Shown here in pieces: positions 1 to 7,788 of a stretch of DNA of 64,000 bases. Source of the stretch: a gamma proteobacterium symbiont of Taylorina sp. (GTDB lineage: Bacteria; Pseudomonadota; Gammaproteobacteria; GRL18); assembly GCA_025655455.1 (NCBI GenBank), contig JAHXIV010000031.1, positions 1 through 64,000 of the forward strand, read 5' to 3'. Below the pieces are notes generated by a model. It worked only from the letters and a program-made list of their open reading frames with translations. It was not told the origin of the DNA and made no database searches. Both the position numbers and the translations under genes were made by a program. How positions within the stretch are numbered: the first letter of the stretch is position 1; every line of letters starts with the position of its first letter.

Positions 1-71
1 AAAATACTGTGATTTTTTCAAATGTAAACTAAAATACCTGTCAAGTATTTTTTTCCATCTTTTTTAATTTT

Positions 72-212
72 AATTACGCTGAACAGTTACAATTTAATAA
101 TGGTAACCCAGAAGATTTAATCAATTTACACAAACCACACCCGGGCAATGAAATGAAATCTTACGCTGTAAAACAGGTCAAAGAAAAGTTACATAAAGGC
201 GGTTTAATATGA
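72..212 (+). pseudogene. hicA: 5'-truncated HicA-type toxin remnant
   Basis: The frame ending at the TGA at 210-212 encodes about 45 residues that resemble the C-terminal half of long-form HicA mRNA interferases: a His-Lys-Pro-His-Pro motif followed by Ser-Tyr-Ala-Val-Lys-Gln-Val. The reading frame closes upstream at a TAA at 30-32. No usable start codon precedes the conserved part, and the N-terminal half with the catalytic region is not visible in any frame. The stop overlaps the ATG of the next gene, as in genuine hicAB pairs. It is probably an inactive toxin. The window edge is close, so the exact lesion upstream of position 70 is uncertain. Confidence 0.7.
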
Positions 213-541
213 AATTATTACAACACAAAGGATATTATGGAAGCGTTGAGGTAAGCATTGAAGATGAGTGTTTATATGGGAAAATTGAATTTATCAACGC
301 CCTGATAAACTACGAAGGCGAAACCATGCCGCAACTAAAAAAGGCTTTTACTGAATCGGTAGATGATTATCTGATCACCTGCAAAGAACAAGGTTATGAG
401 CCAGAGAAATCATGCAAGGGTTCATTTAATGTCCGCATTGGCAGCGACCTGCACCGTGATGCTTTGATTTATGCAAAAAATCATGGGTTAAACTTGAATG
501 AATTTGTTAAGCAAGCAATTGAAACATCTGTTCATCATTAG
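209..541 (+). CDS. hicB: HicB family antitoxin
   Basis: This 110-residue protein matches the HicB antitoxin layout. An N-terminal RNase H-like partial fold (residues about 5-65) contains the family segment Val-Asp-Asp-Tyr-Leu followed by a Glu-Pro-Glu-Lys turn. The C-terminal ribbon-helix-helix (about 72-108) has an Arg-Ile-Gly strand, then a helix ending in Asn-Glu-Phe-Val. HicB neutralises HicA and represses its own promoter. Its ATG overlaps the stop of the upstream HicA remnant by four bases, the usual translational coupling. Because that toxin is truncated, this is likely an orphan antitoxin, possibly kept as a DNA-binding protein or for protection against related toxins. Confidence 0.9.
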   Translation: MKLLQHKGYYGSVEVSIEDECLYGKIEFINALINYEGETMPQLKKAFTESVDDYLITCKEQGYEPEKSCKGSFNVRIGSDLHRDALIYAKNHGLNLNEFVKQAIETSVHH

Positions 542-558
542 AAATTAACTGATAAAAC

Positions 559-900
559 TTATCCATAATTCGCATCAACCAGATCACCAACTACAATATT
601 AGATAATTTTTCCTGGGAAGACAACCACCCTTCTATTGCCTGGCGATCTTCTTCAGTGGTTGAAACACGAAAATCAATAGATGTTATAAAAGCATCAAAC
701 TCTTTCCCGGTATATCCACCACCAAAACAAAGATTTCTGGACTCTGTAAAATCTATGAAATCATCAAAGCAGGAATCAATCTCTGATTCATCTCCCTCAA
801 CAACTTGACCAGAGACCTCAAAGCCCATCACTGCATATTCACCAAGGAATAGTTTTTTTTGAATTCGTTTGCTTTTATTTTTTAATGAAGGAGCTTGCAT
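559..900 (-). CDS. yggL: YggL family protein (DUF469)
   Basis: This 113-residue protein matches YggL of enterobacteria. It has a basic N-terminus (Lys-Ser-Lys-Arg-Ile-Gln-Lys-Lys), a Gly-Phe-Glu-Val-Ser strand, an acidic Asp-Asp-Phe-Ile-Asp-Phe helix, and a late Arg-Gln-Ala-Ile-Glu-Gly-Trp-Leu segment. YggL is described as a 50S ribosome-associated protein, and its role is not settled. The ATG at 900 follows an AAGAGA element at a good distance. It converges with hicB, leaving only 17 bases between the two stops. It is about the usual length, with no sign of damage. Confidence 0.88.
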   Translation of the reverse strand: MQAPSLKNKSKRIQKKLFLGEYAVMGFEVSGQVVEGDESEIDSCFDDFIDFTESRNLCFGGGYTGKEFDAFITSIDFRVSTTEEDRQAIEGWLSSQEKLSNIVVGDLVDANYG

Positions 901-973
901 TATATTCTCTTAGATATGAACTGAAACAAAGGTAACATAGCGATTTGGAGTAAATTGTAATTTTTGCTTCAAA

Positions 974-1006
974 AGTAGCCCCACAGTAGCCCCACAGTAG
1001 CCCCAG
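974..1006. repeat. three tandem 11-bp repeats
   Basis: Unit AGTAGCCCCAC occurs three times head to tail at 974-984, 985-995 and 996-1006, the last with a final G. It lies between yggL and the 3' end of tRNA-Pro, in an otherwise AT-rich spacer, and no gene is evident in this stretch. It could be slippage-derived or a relic of an element that used the tRNA 3' end. Confidence 0.8.
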
Positions 1007-1061
1007 AAGAAAAAAGAAGAGTTAGCAGAAGTATTGGGATCTGCTAAAACGTTGATATAAT

Positions 1062-1138
1062 TGGTCGGGACAGAAAGATTCGAACTTTCGACCCCCAGCA
1101 CCCCATGCTGGTGCGCTACCAGGCTGCGCTATGCCCCG
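1062..1138 (-). tRNA. tRNA-Pro (anticodon GGG)
   Basis: A complete cloverleaf can be folded on the minus strand. The acceptor CGGGGCA pairs with TGTCCCG, with one G-U pair. The D arm GCGC/GCGC has a CAGCCTGGTA loop. The anticodon stem CCAGC/GCTGG encloses loop ATGGGGT, giving anticodon GGG for CCC codons. The T arm is GAAAG/CTTTC with TTCGAAT. The CCA end is encoded at 1062-1064. In many gammaproteobacteria this tRNA directly follows the ihfA-merR pair; here merR is 13.3 kb away on the same strand. Confidence 0.97.
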
Positions 1139-1432
1139 ACTGATTAAAAACCACTATAAACCTTGATAATAAAGCATTCTTTAAATATACCACAATTCAA
1201 GCTGGTTTAATTTAGGTAAACTTAATACCGCCACTGATTTATTTTGTCATAGTAATATTGACGATATAAACCAAGAGCTTTATAAATACAAAGTTAAAAA
1301 TCTAGGATTTCTGGCGGTAATGATAAATCAAAGAGAGGAATTGAACAAGTAAAAATATACTTTATGGTTAAATATTTAATATTAATGTACTTCTAAACCG
1401 CCACTAATTATAGGGTCGATAGATATGAAAAA
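1139..1432. other. gene-free spacer with inverted and direct repeats
   Basis: This AT-rich stretch has no convincing ORF. ACCGCCACT occurs at about 1230 and again near 1393, and an inverted partner (TGGCGGTA) lies near 1313. The first copy and the inverted copy bracket about 75 bases, which could be the ends of a decayed miniature element. Nothing else is supported. Confidence 0.45.
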
Positions 1433-1570
1433 ATGTTAACAGATAGATTTATAAAAAACCTAAAACCAATACAAGTCAGAACCGGTGGTGGTGTTGGCAG
1501 TGTGGTACAATTAGGTCAACAACCTGTTGATTTCAGGCTGCAGTATTACAAAAACATGGAAAAGATTAAC
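1433..1570 (+). pseudogene. 3' fragment of an outer-membrane transporter-like gene
   Basis: The open frame that leads into the next gene begins with about 44 residues unrelated to a signal peptide. They contain Gly-Gly-Gly-Val-Gly, then Leu-Gly-Gln-Gln-Pro-Val, then Leu-Gln-Tyr-Tyr. This resembles the penultimate strands of Phenol_MetA_deg-type outer-membrane proteins, where a (F/L)GxQPV motif precedes the last strands. There is no Shine-Dalgarno before the ATG at 1433. I read it as the tail of a lost gene fused in frame to the D15-like gene by deletion. The assignment rests on a short motif. Confidence 0.5.
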
Positions 1571-1579
1571 CTTTTTCTT

Positions 1580-2470
1580 ATGAATCTTACTCAAACATTT
1601 TCTGATGCTTTAAAAAGTGCAATTGTGCTGCTACTGCTCTCATCTGTGAGCCTTGCAGATTCATTAGATGTACTACAAGGGCATGAGGATGAATTACCCG
1701 ATAAGATTATTCCTTATGCTTTTTATAACGATACAACAGATGCTGCCATTGCAGGGGCTTTTGTTGCTCAGGGTTATATCCAGCCCCAGGTCAATATTGT
1801 CACCAATGCTTTTTATAGCAGTAATAGTAGTCATAATTTTTTCTACCTGTTACAGGATTTGCAATTGCCATTTAATGAGTGTATTTTTGTGGATGTGATT
1901 GGCTTTAAGAGTGAATGGGGAATCATTAATTCGTATCGGGATGGTAATCTGAATTTCCCTGATGAGCGTGCAGTCAGCAACGATTCACATGAAGATAATT
2001 TTATTGAGAGTGAAGGCAGTGATGCTCTGTTTCGTCTGGATTTTCGTTATCTCCTGCCGATTGGTCATGCTAAAAACACCTCGATTCATAAATATGTGGT
2101 GGAGAAAAATGGCTTATTGGTTTCTGGTAGTGAATCCGGTGGTGACAAATGGAACCCTCTGGAAAGTGGTCGAACCTTTGTTAATTTTCAATTTTTTGAT
2201 CGTGAGCAGGATCTTGAAGATAATCAGAATAATAAAACCAAACTGCAAACTACCGCCTCCTCTCTGGGACTGGATTATGATAATACTGACTACTGGCGTA
2301 ATCCGACCTATGGCTCAAGACAAAGTATTACCGTCACCCATGATTGGGGATCCAATCATGAAGTTGGTGAAGAGTGGACAACTATTGAAGCAGAATACAG
2401 CAAGTTCTTCAGTCTGGGTGTTTCTGAAGAACAAAGAGAAGTACAGATGTTTATTGGACAAACCTTCTAA
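1580..2470 (+). CDS. BamA/TamA (D15)-like outer membrane protein, probably internally deleted
   Basis: From the ATG at 1580 the protein has a clear signal peptide (hydrophobic Ala-Ile-Val-Leu-Leu-Leu-Leu, cleavage near Ser-Leu-Ala-Asp). It then has beta-strand-rich sequence beginning with a Pro-Tyr-Ala-Phe-Tyr segment and containing Arg-Asn-Pro-Thr-Tyr-Gly-Ser-Arg, typical of single-barrel D15 family proteins. The C-terminus ends in Phe, as for BAM substrates. About 296 residues is short for this family, which from memory is nearer 400. The sequence appears to jump from a middle strand to the final strand after Phe-Ser-Leu-Gly, suggesting an in-frame internal deletion. Starts at 1433 or 1556 are possible in the same frame, but the signal peptide favours 1580. 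The patatin lipoprotein follows 18 bases downstream. Confidence 0.65.
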   Translation: MNLTQTFSDALKSAIVLLLLSSVSLADSLDVLQGHEDELPDKIIPYAFYNDTTDAAIAGAFVAQGYIQPQVNIVTNAFYSSNSSHNFFYLLQDLQLPFNECIFVDVIGFKSEWGIINSYRDGNLNFPDERAVSNDSHEDNFIESEGSDALFRLDFRYLLPIGHAKNTSIHKYVVEKNGLLVSGSESGGDKWNPLESGRTFVNFQFFDREQDLEDNQNNKTKLQTTASSLGLDYDNTDYWRNPTYGSRQSITVTHDWGSNHEVGEEWTTIEAEYSKFFSLGVSEEQREVQMFIGQTF

Positions 2471-2488
2471 AGGAGATAATATAAATAA

Positions 2489-3841
2489 ATGACCTATCAA
2501 AAAGTATTATATAGAATTATTACCAGCACACTGTTTCTGAGTCTTGTTTCTGGGTGTGCCAATTACTCCAGGGTGACTAATGTTGAAATAGAAGCTGATC
2601 ATAACGGTGATTTTTATACTCAAAGTCAGTATTTTAAAAAAAATGAAGATTTAAAAATATTTATGTCATTTTCTGGTGGTGGAACCCGTGCTGCCGCATT
2701 CTCTTATGGTGTATTAGAAACTCTGCGAGATATAAAAATTCCTCTGAATGAAAAAGAAATCAGTTTGTTATCAGAAGTTGATGTGATCAGTTCAGTATCA
2801 GGTGGGAGCTTTACTTCTGCCTATTATGGCCTATATGGTGATAAAATTTTTGAAGATTATGAGCATATTTTTCTAAAAACGGATGTCCAGGGGATACTGG
2901 TGAGAGGTATTTTTAATCCACTTAACTGGTTTCGATTTGTTGGCAGTAGTTTTGATCGCTCAGAGCTGGCCATTGATTATTATGATAAATATATTTTTAA
3001 GGGAGCTACTTTTGCTGATTTTAGAAAAGATATGCCTTTTATTCAGATTAATGCGACTGATCTAAGTAGCGGTCATCCCTTTATTTTTAAACAGGAATAT
3101 TTTGATCTGATCTGTTCGGATTTATCCCGTTTTAAAGTTGCCAGAGCTGTGGCGGCTTCATCTGCAGTGCCTGTCGCTTTTGCTCCCATTACAGTTAAAA
3201 ACTATAAGGAATGTAAAGATATCAGTATACCAAAAATATGGACAGATATTAAATTTGTTGACAGTGTTAGAACTCGTGAAATGAAAGAGGCTTTAGGACG
3301 TTATTCTGATAAAGAAAAGGTTCAATATGTTCACTTGGTTGATGGTGGTATTGCTGATAATTTAGGTTTACGCGTGCTTTATGATTCTGTGAATGTTTCA
3401 GGAGGAGTAACCACGCTGGCAAAAAAAACAGCTTCAGCACCCCCGAAATATTTAGTGATTATTTTAATTAATGCAGCTGTCTCACCTGAAAAAAATATGG
3501 ACAGAACGGATGAAGAGCCACCAATATCAGAGCAAATAGATGCATTTTCTTCCGCTCAAATTAATCGTTATAGTATTGAAAGTATTCAACTTTTAAAAGA
3601 GAGTTTGCAACTCTGGGCAACACAATTATCAGAAACAGTTGACTATGAAGTGAAACCCTATTTTATTCAAATTGACTTTGATGGTATACAGGAAAAATCT
3701 AAGAATAAATTGTTAAACACTGTCTCTACCAGTTTTGTTCTCCCTCCGGAACAAGTCGATGGTTTGCGTAAAGCCGCTCACTATTTATTAAATGAATCTC
3801 AGGAATTTCAAAGTTTACTGAGAGACCTTAGGGCAAAATAA
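2489..3841 (+). CDS. patatin-like phospholipase lipoprotein
   Basis: This 450-residue protein begins with a lipoprotein signal peptide whose lipobox Leu-Val-Ser-Gly-Cys places the lipidated Cys at about residue 23. The patatin fold is clear. The oxyanion-hole motif Gly-Gly-Gly-Thr-Arg-Ala lies at about 63-68. The nucleophile elbow Ser-Val-Ser-Gly-Gly puts the catalytic Ser near 104. The dyad Asp lies in Asp-Gly-Gly-Ile-Ala-Asp-Asn at about 285. It should hydrolyse acyl esters of lipids in the periplasm or at the outer membrane. AAAGGAGA precedes the ATG well. Its partner gene encodes a D15-like barrel; in PlpD-type (type Vd) autotransporters these two modules are fused. All catalytic residues are present. 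Confidence 0.9.
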   Translation: MTYQKVLYRIITSTLFLSLVSGCANYSRVTNVEIEADHNGDFYTQSQYFKKNEDLKIFMSFSGGGTRAAAFSYGVLETLRDIKIPLNEKEISLLSEVDVISSVSGGSFTSAYYGLYGDKIFEDYEHIFLKTDVQGILVRGIFNPLNWFRFVGSSFDRSELAIDYYDKYIFKGATFADFRKDMPFIQINATDLSSGHPFIFKQEYFDLICSDLSRFKVARAVAASSAVPVAFAPITVKNYKECKDISIPKIWTDIKFVDSVRTREMKEALGRYSDKEKVQYVHLVDGGIADNLGLRVLYDSVNVSGGVTTLAKKTASAPPKYLVIILINAAVSPEKNMDRTDEEPPISEQIDAFSSAQINRYSIESIQLLKESLQLWATQLSETVDYEVKPYFIQIDFDGIQEKSKNKLLNTVSTSFVLPPEQVDGLRKAAHYLLNESQEFQSLLRDLRAK

Positions 3842-3885
3842 GTTAATATGATTTTACATGGGGGAGATTCGCTTCAAGATTGGGA

Positions 3886-4842
3886 CTACAAGCCATTGCC
3901 CCAGCGGTATTGCCAGACAGCACCAATCAGGTCAATATCGCTTCCTACACGGGTGTTTATGCTGGTGCTGGCAAATAATTTTATTGAATTATTTCGATTC
4001 ACGGGTAATGCCAGTGTGGCACCCAGGCGTGAATTCCCCTGTCGATCATCATTTTCAATGCCGTCCACTGTCGTGCGTCCACCATAATCATAGGTACTAC
4101 TCAATGCCCCCCAAATACCTCTACTGAAGTGGTATGTAAGGTGCATCTGTGTGGTATAAATGGGATCTTGTTCCAGTGTTTTACCACCAAAATAGTCATC
4201 ATTTTTACTAAAGATAAATACACCCGTGGAGAATTCCACTGCCAATGGCCCCCATACCTTGGAAATTCCGATATCAGGTTTGATATACCAACGGTTACTG
4301 CCAAGATTAACCAGCTTATCTTTATCGTAGTGACCAAGAGGGGCCGATATCTGGACACTTGCCCCGATAATTAAATCCTGTTGGTAGCTGGTAAATTCCT
4401 TCAGAGACTGAGCAGGTGCACCATAGAAATTGACTGAAAATCGAAAACGTGGATCAATTAACCCAGAAACATTTCGTTCTTTTAGTTGCCCTGCCCATGT
4501 TGCATTTCCTGAGAGCTTAGAATATGGCAGTACAACATCGAATTTTCCTGAATTACCCCACATATCCACTGAACGGGCATAAGCCAGAATACCAGTATCC
4601 ATTTTGAGATCAGCATTTTTAACTGGTGACGAAATCACCGTTGTTAAACCACCATCCGAATAGGTATAACCTGCAACCAGAAAATTAATACCAACGGGTG
4701 TATTAACATAGGCTCTTGGCTCAATCTCACCAGCACTGACTTGTGTCACTGTAAATAAAGTAGCAACTAATATTCCCTTTGTGTAAGAAAGCCCATAGAG
4801 TTTGTGATTATTGATGAGAGTGAATAGATGTTTTTTATTCAT
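3886..4842 (-). CDS. outer-membrane transporter of the Phenol_MetA_deg family
   Basis: This 318-residue protein has an N-terminal hydrophobic signal (about residues 22-37, ending Val-Ser-Ala-Gly). It is followed by the family signature Glu-Pro-Arg-Ala-Tyr-Val-Asn-Thr-Pro-Val-Gly and alternating amphipathic strands, as in PF13557 putative outer-membrane channels near aromatic or hydrophobic substrate genes. It includes a Tyr-Asp-Tyr-Gly-Gly-Arg-Thr turn typical of the family. Its ATG overlaps the stop of the upstream DUF6515 gene by four bases, so the three genes from 6553 down to 3886 form a tight operon. The substrate is unknown. Confidence 0.85.
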   Translation of the reverse strand: MNKKHLFTLINNHKLYGLSYTKGILVATLFTVTQVSAGEIEPRAYVNTPVGINFLVAGYTYSDGGLTTVISSPVKNADLKMDTGILAYARSVDMWGNSGKFDVVLPYSKLSGNATWAGQLKERNVSGLIDPRFRFSVNFYGAPAQSLKEFTSYQQDLIIGASVQISAPLGHYDKDKLVNLGSNRWYIKPDIGISKVWGPLAVEFSTGVFIFSKNDDYFGGKTLEQDPIYTTQMHLTYHFSRGIWGALSSTYDYGGRTTVDGIENDDRQGNSRLGATLALPVNRNNSIKLFASTSINTRVGSDIDLIGAVWQYRWGNGL

Positions 4843-5738
4843 TTGCCAGGGTTTTCCACAACCATATAAATGGTATCGCCTTCACTCACAAATGCCTGAT
4901 AATAAGTATTCTCATACACCCAGAACTTTTTGCTTTTGATGGTTTCTTCCTTTGCTTCATCAGGCAAGTAAGGTACTGTAGCACCCACTGGAGCACTGAC
5001 GACTTTGTAATTATGATCATCCTCCGTCATGGGAGGATAATCCTCTTCTTTCCCTGCACCTTCGACATCAGCTTCAGTGGGTTTGGCTGCTTTTTCTTTG
5101 CTTTCAACATAGTAAGTTCCCCCGTAGTAATAATAAGGGGTAGAGCTGGCATAAACAACGGTTGTGGCTGTTGGCACGGCATAAACAACTGCTCCAGAGG
5201 GTGCACTGACAACCGTGTAACCTGTGCCAGAGCTGACATAATAAACGCCGCTACTGTAGTAATAAGGGGTGCTGCTGACATAAACGGTTGTTGTGTAGCG
5301 TGGTCTTGTCGCAACATAGGCACCCAGTGCAAACCAGGCTGCACCACGATACCAGCGGTGATAGTGATGTCTCGCATGACCCCTTGCAGCATAGTGTCTA
5401 TGGCCATGTGCAGGTAAATGACCTGGTCTGTGGCCAGGGCGGTGTGCGGGTCTGTATGCATGTCCATGTCGGGTTGCCGTGGTCGTCGTTGTACGGGTTG
5501 CTGTTGCACTTGTGCGAGTAGCTGAGTTGGCCGTGCCTGTCTTTGCAGAGTTAGAGACATTTTTTTGTGAAGAGTTTGAAGTTCTACTCTGTGAGGTATT
5601 GACTGATGATTTTGAACGAGAAAAACTTTGCTGCATGTTAGAACTACGGACACTGCCGGCACCTCTGGGAGCAGCATTTATTTCAGGTATGCTCAGAAGA
5701 AAGATTAAAAAGACAATAACGGGTATTTTTTTATTCAT
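4839..5738 (-). CDS. exported low-complexity protein, DUF6515-like
   Basis: I chose the ATG at 5738, where Met-Asn-Lys-Lys begins a signal peptide (Val-Phe-Leu-Ile-Phe-Leu-Leu, cleavage after Ile-Asn-Ala). The frame is open 19 codons further upstream. The mature protein has a Ser/Thr/Asn-rich stretch, then a His/Arg/Pro/Gly-rich segment (about residues 95-130) that could bind metal or surfaces. Next come Tyr/Ser/Val-rich repeats with Thr-Pro-Tyr-Tyr-Tyr. It ends in an acidic part with two copies of Val-Val-Ser-Ala-Pro-x-Gly-Ala followed by a (Tyr/Phe)-Tyr-Gln domain. Such proteins occur beside DUF2092 genes. The function is unknown; it is probably periplasmic or cell-surface. Confidence 0.75.
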   Translation of the reverse strand: MNKKIPVIVFLIFLLSIPEINAAPRGAGSVRSSNMQQSFSRSKSSVNTSQSRTSNSSQKNVSNSAKTGTANSATRTSATATRTTTTTATRHGHAYRPAHRPGHRPGHLPAHGHRHYAARGHARHHYHRWYRGAAWFALGAYVATRPRYTTTVYVSSTPYYYSSGVYYVSSGTGYTVVSAPSGAVVYAVPTATTVVYASSTPYYYYGGTYYVESKEKAAKPTEADVEGAGKEEDYPPMTEDDHNYKVVSAPVGATVPYLPDEAKEETIKSKKFWVYENTYYQAFVSEGDTIYMVVENPGK

Positions 5739-5791
5739 AGCCTTTTTATTGGTGGGGAGGTACTGCAAAACAATCGCTGGATTTATTGTGT

Positions 5792-6553
5792 TCATAAAAT
5801 ATTCCCCTTATTCTTCATGGTCAAAAAATTGATCTCACTGGCATTTTCAGGCGGGCTAAAGTTGAAGTCATTCTCTGAAAGAGCCGGTTTTAAATTCCAT
5901 CCAGAAAGCCTGACGATGAATTGTGGTGAACCCGGTTCAAGTTTATAAGTAATTACCATTTTTCGTGGTAGAGGTTTTGAGCCTTCTTCAATCCAGATTT
6001 GCCAGTCAATCAATTTTTGAGTGAAAGCCAGGTGATAGCAACGTTGCCCAGCACAGCTGTGTATACCGATAAGAGAACCAGTGATGACATTTTCACTCAA
6101 AACAGCGTAGGGATCAGAATACAGCAGATCAGCAACTGGCATAGATAAATCATAATCCTTGAGCATTTGATCAAGTGCAGTATCAATTTTCCCTGTGCTT
6201 TCAACCGTCCCATATATATTTCTGATTTTGTCTAAATAATTAATTGTTTTACCGTTATAAATAATTTGGCTGGTGCGCTCATCACCACTGTAATCAGATC
6301 GAGCATACTGTGGACGAAGTAAAGAAATATTGGCTGTAGCGCCATACTGTATTTTTTCATTTCCGGTGAAGACAGATTCATAGCTTATATCGGCACGAAA
6401 ACTAAACTGATTGGTTGATTTGAGATATTCGCCCATATCCTTAAGTATCTGATGTGCTTGTGTTTCACTAGCCTGTGCTCCTACGCTGATAATAATACCT
6501 GAAAGAATGATAATAAAGGTCGTTATTGATACAAACCAGTCATTTTTTTTCAT
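5792..6553 (-). CDS. DUF2092 family periplasmic protein
   Basis: This 253-residue protein has an N-terminal signal (about 1-28, ending Ala-Gln-Ala-Ser). A LolA/LppX-like half-barrel sequence follows, containing Lys-Asp-Met-Gly-Glu-Tyr-Leu, Gln-Phe-Ser-Phe-Arg-Ala-Asp and Tyr-Asn-Gly-Lys-Thr. The late Phe-Asn-Phe-Ser-Pro-Pro-Glu-Asn-Ala motif is characteristic of DUF2092. It is related to outer-membrane lipid or lipoprotein carriers, so a periplasmic role in handling a hydrophobic ligand is plausible but unproven. It is the first gene of the operon running to 3886. It is divergent from the DUF481 gene, with about 200 bases of shared promoter region between them. Confidence 0.85.
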   Translation of the reverse strand: MKKNDWFVSITTFIIILSGIIISVGAQASETQAHQILKDMGEYLKSTNQFSFRADISYESVFTGNEKIQYGATANISLLRPQYARSDYSGDERTSQIIYNGKTINYLDKIRNIYGTVESTGKIDTALDQMLKDYDLSMPVADLLYSDPYAVLSENVITGSLIGIHSCAGQRCYHLAFTQKLIDWQIWIEEGSKPLPRKMVITYKLEPGSPQFIVRLSGWNLKPALSENDFNFSPPENASEINFLTMKNKGNIL

Positions 6554-6756
6554 TGAAGATTATGCAATAGAGTCAGACATCAAAGTTATTTGTAGTCAGA
6601 CATACGATTATTTATGACCTGAATTGATTTATATCCTAGCAGAATTCATATAATCTGCAATTTTATTCCACAAAAGTCTGTTAATTTCTCATGCTATTAT
6701 GTTAAATTCATTCAACAATAAGCCTCATTTAAAAGCAACTCATACTGTGGATTAAA

Positions 6757-7788
6757 ATGGATTTAGCGGTAATGAAATTAATGTTTGCATTACTTTATAT
6801 ATTATTATTATTTGCCTTAAGCATCTCTAAAGCTGACACGCTTACCATGAAAGATGGTTCGAGCCTGGTTGGTCATGTTATCAGTCAGGAAAAAAATATT
6901 TTAAAATTTGATACATCATTTGCCGGCATCATTAATGTGAAATGGGAACAAGTTAAAACCATTGACACTGAACAGCCAGTGACCATCATGCTGGTGACAG
7001 ATGAACTGGTATCAACAAAGCATATTAGTAATATTGAAGGCGAGATTAGTCAAATTAAAAAAGCAGGTGAAGAATGGAAAACTGCTTTTAAATCCCATAA
7101 CGTGTCTTATATTAATCCTGAACCCTGGCTCTTAGATCAGGGATTTAAAATATCAGCCCTATTCAATGTTTCATTAAAATCACAGCGTGGAAACACGGTT
7201 AAGGAAGAACTTGATCTGGATGGAGAAATAAGGTTTAGAAGTCTGCAGGATCGTTATACTTTTAAAGGGCTGCTGGAACATGATACCTCAGGGGATAAAA
7301 CAACGTCTGATAACTGGTTGTTCAGCAGTAAGTACGACTCATTTTTCACAAAAAAACAATATTATGGTGCTCAACTTCAGTTTGAAAGAGATCGGTTTAC
7401 TGATCTTGATTTGCGTACCTCCTTTGGTCCCCATATTGGACATCAGCGTTATGAGAGCGATGAACTGAATTTGTCAAGTGATATCGGTCTTTTTAAAGTT
7501 TGGGAGGATAATATTATTGATACGGATTACCTGGCATTAAACTGGAATATTAACTACGATCAGTATTTTTTTAATGAAACCACTCAGCTTTATCATAATC
7601 AGCAAGGTCTTTGGGATTGGGAAAAGAGTGGAAAGGTCACATTTATCAGCTGGACTGGATTTCGTTTTCCTTTACGTGATGGTATTGTCGCCAGCACAGA
7701 GTTAGAGTGGGAATATGATAGCCAACCCAATGAGTCTATTAATAAAAGTGATAGAACCTATCGGATCAAATTAGGTTATCAATGGTGA
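6757..7788 (+). CDS. DUF481 family outer-membrane protein (YdiY-like)
   Basis: This 343-residue protein has a signal peptide (Leu-Leu-Leu-Phe-Ala-Leu-Ser-Ile, cleavage before Ala-Asp-Thr). An SH3-like N-terminal segment follows with Met-Lys-Asp-Gly-Ser-Ser-Leu-Val-Gly and Trp-Glu-Gln-Val, as often seen before DUF481. A beta-barrel ends in Tyr-Gln-Trp. DUF481 proteins are putative salt- or stress-linked outer-membrane proteins of unknown function. Its stop codon lies directly at the breakpoint of the arylsulfatase remnant, so the deletion that removed the sulfatase 5' end reached this gene's last codons. The protein nevertheless looks complete. Confidence 0.83.
   Translation: MDLAVMKLMFALLYILLLFALSISKADTLTMKDGSSLVGHVISQEKNILKFDTSFAGIINVKWEQVKTIDTEQPVTIMLVTDELVSTKHISNIEGEISQIKKAGEEWKTAFKSHNVSYINPEPWLLDQGFKISALFNVSLKSQRGNTVKEELDLDGEIRFRSLQDRYTFKGLLEHDTSGDKTTSDNWLFSSKYDSFFTKKQYYGAQLQFERDRFTDLDLRTSFGPHIGHQRYESDELNLSSDIGLFKVWEDNIIDTDYLALNWNINYDQYFFNETTQLYHNQQGLWDWEKSGKVTFISWTGFRFPLRDGIVASTELEWEYDSQPNESINKSDRTYRIKLGYQW

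Noticed and set aside
5013-5832. Long plus-strand open frames opposite the DUF6515 gene
   Set aside because: They mirror a low-complexity coding region, have no ribosome-binding sites or recognisable motifs, and overlap well-supported minus-strand genes.
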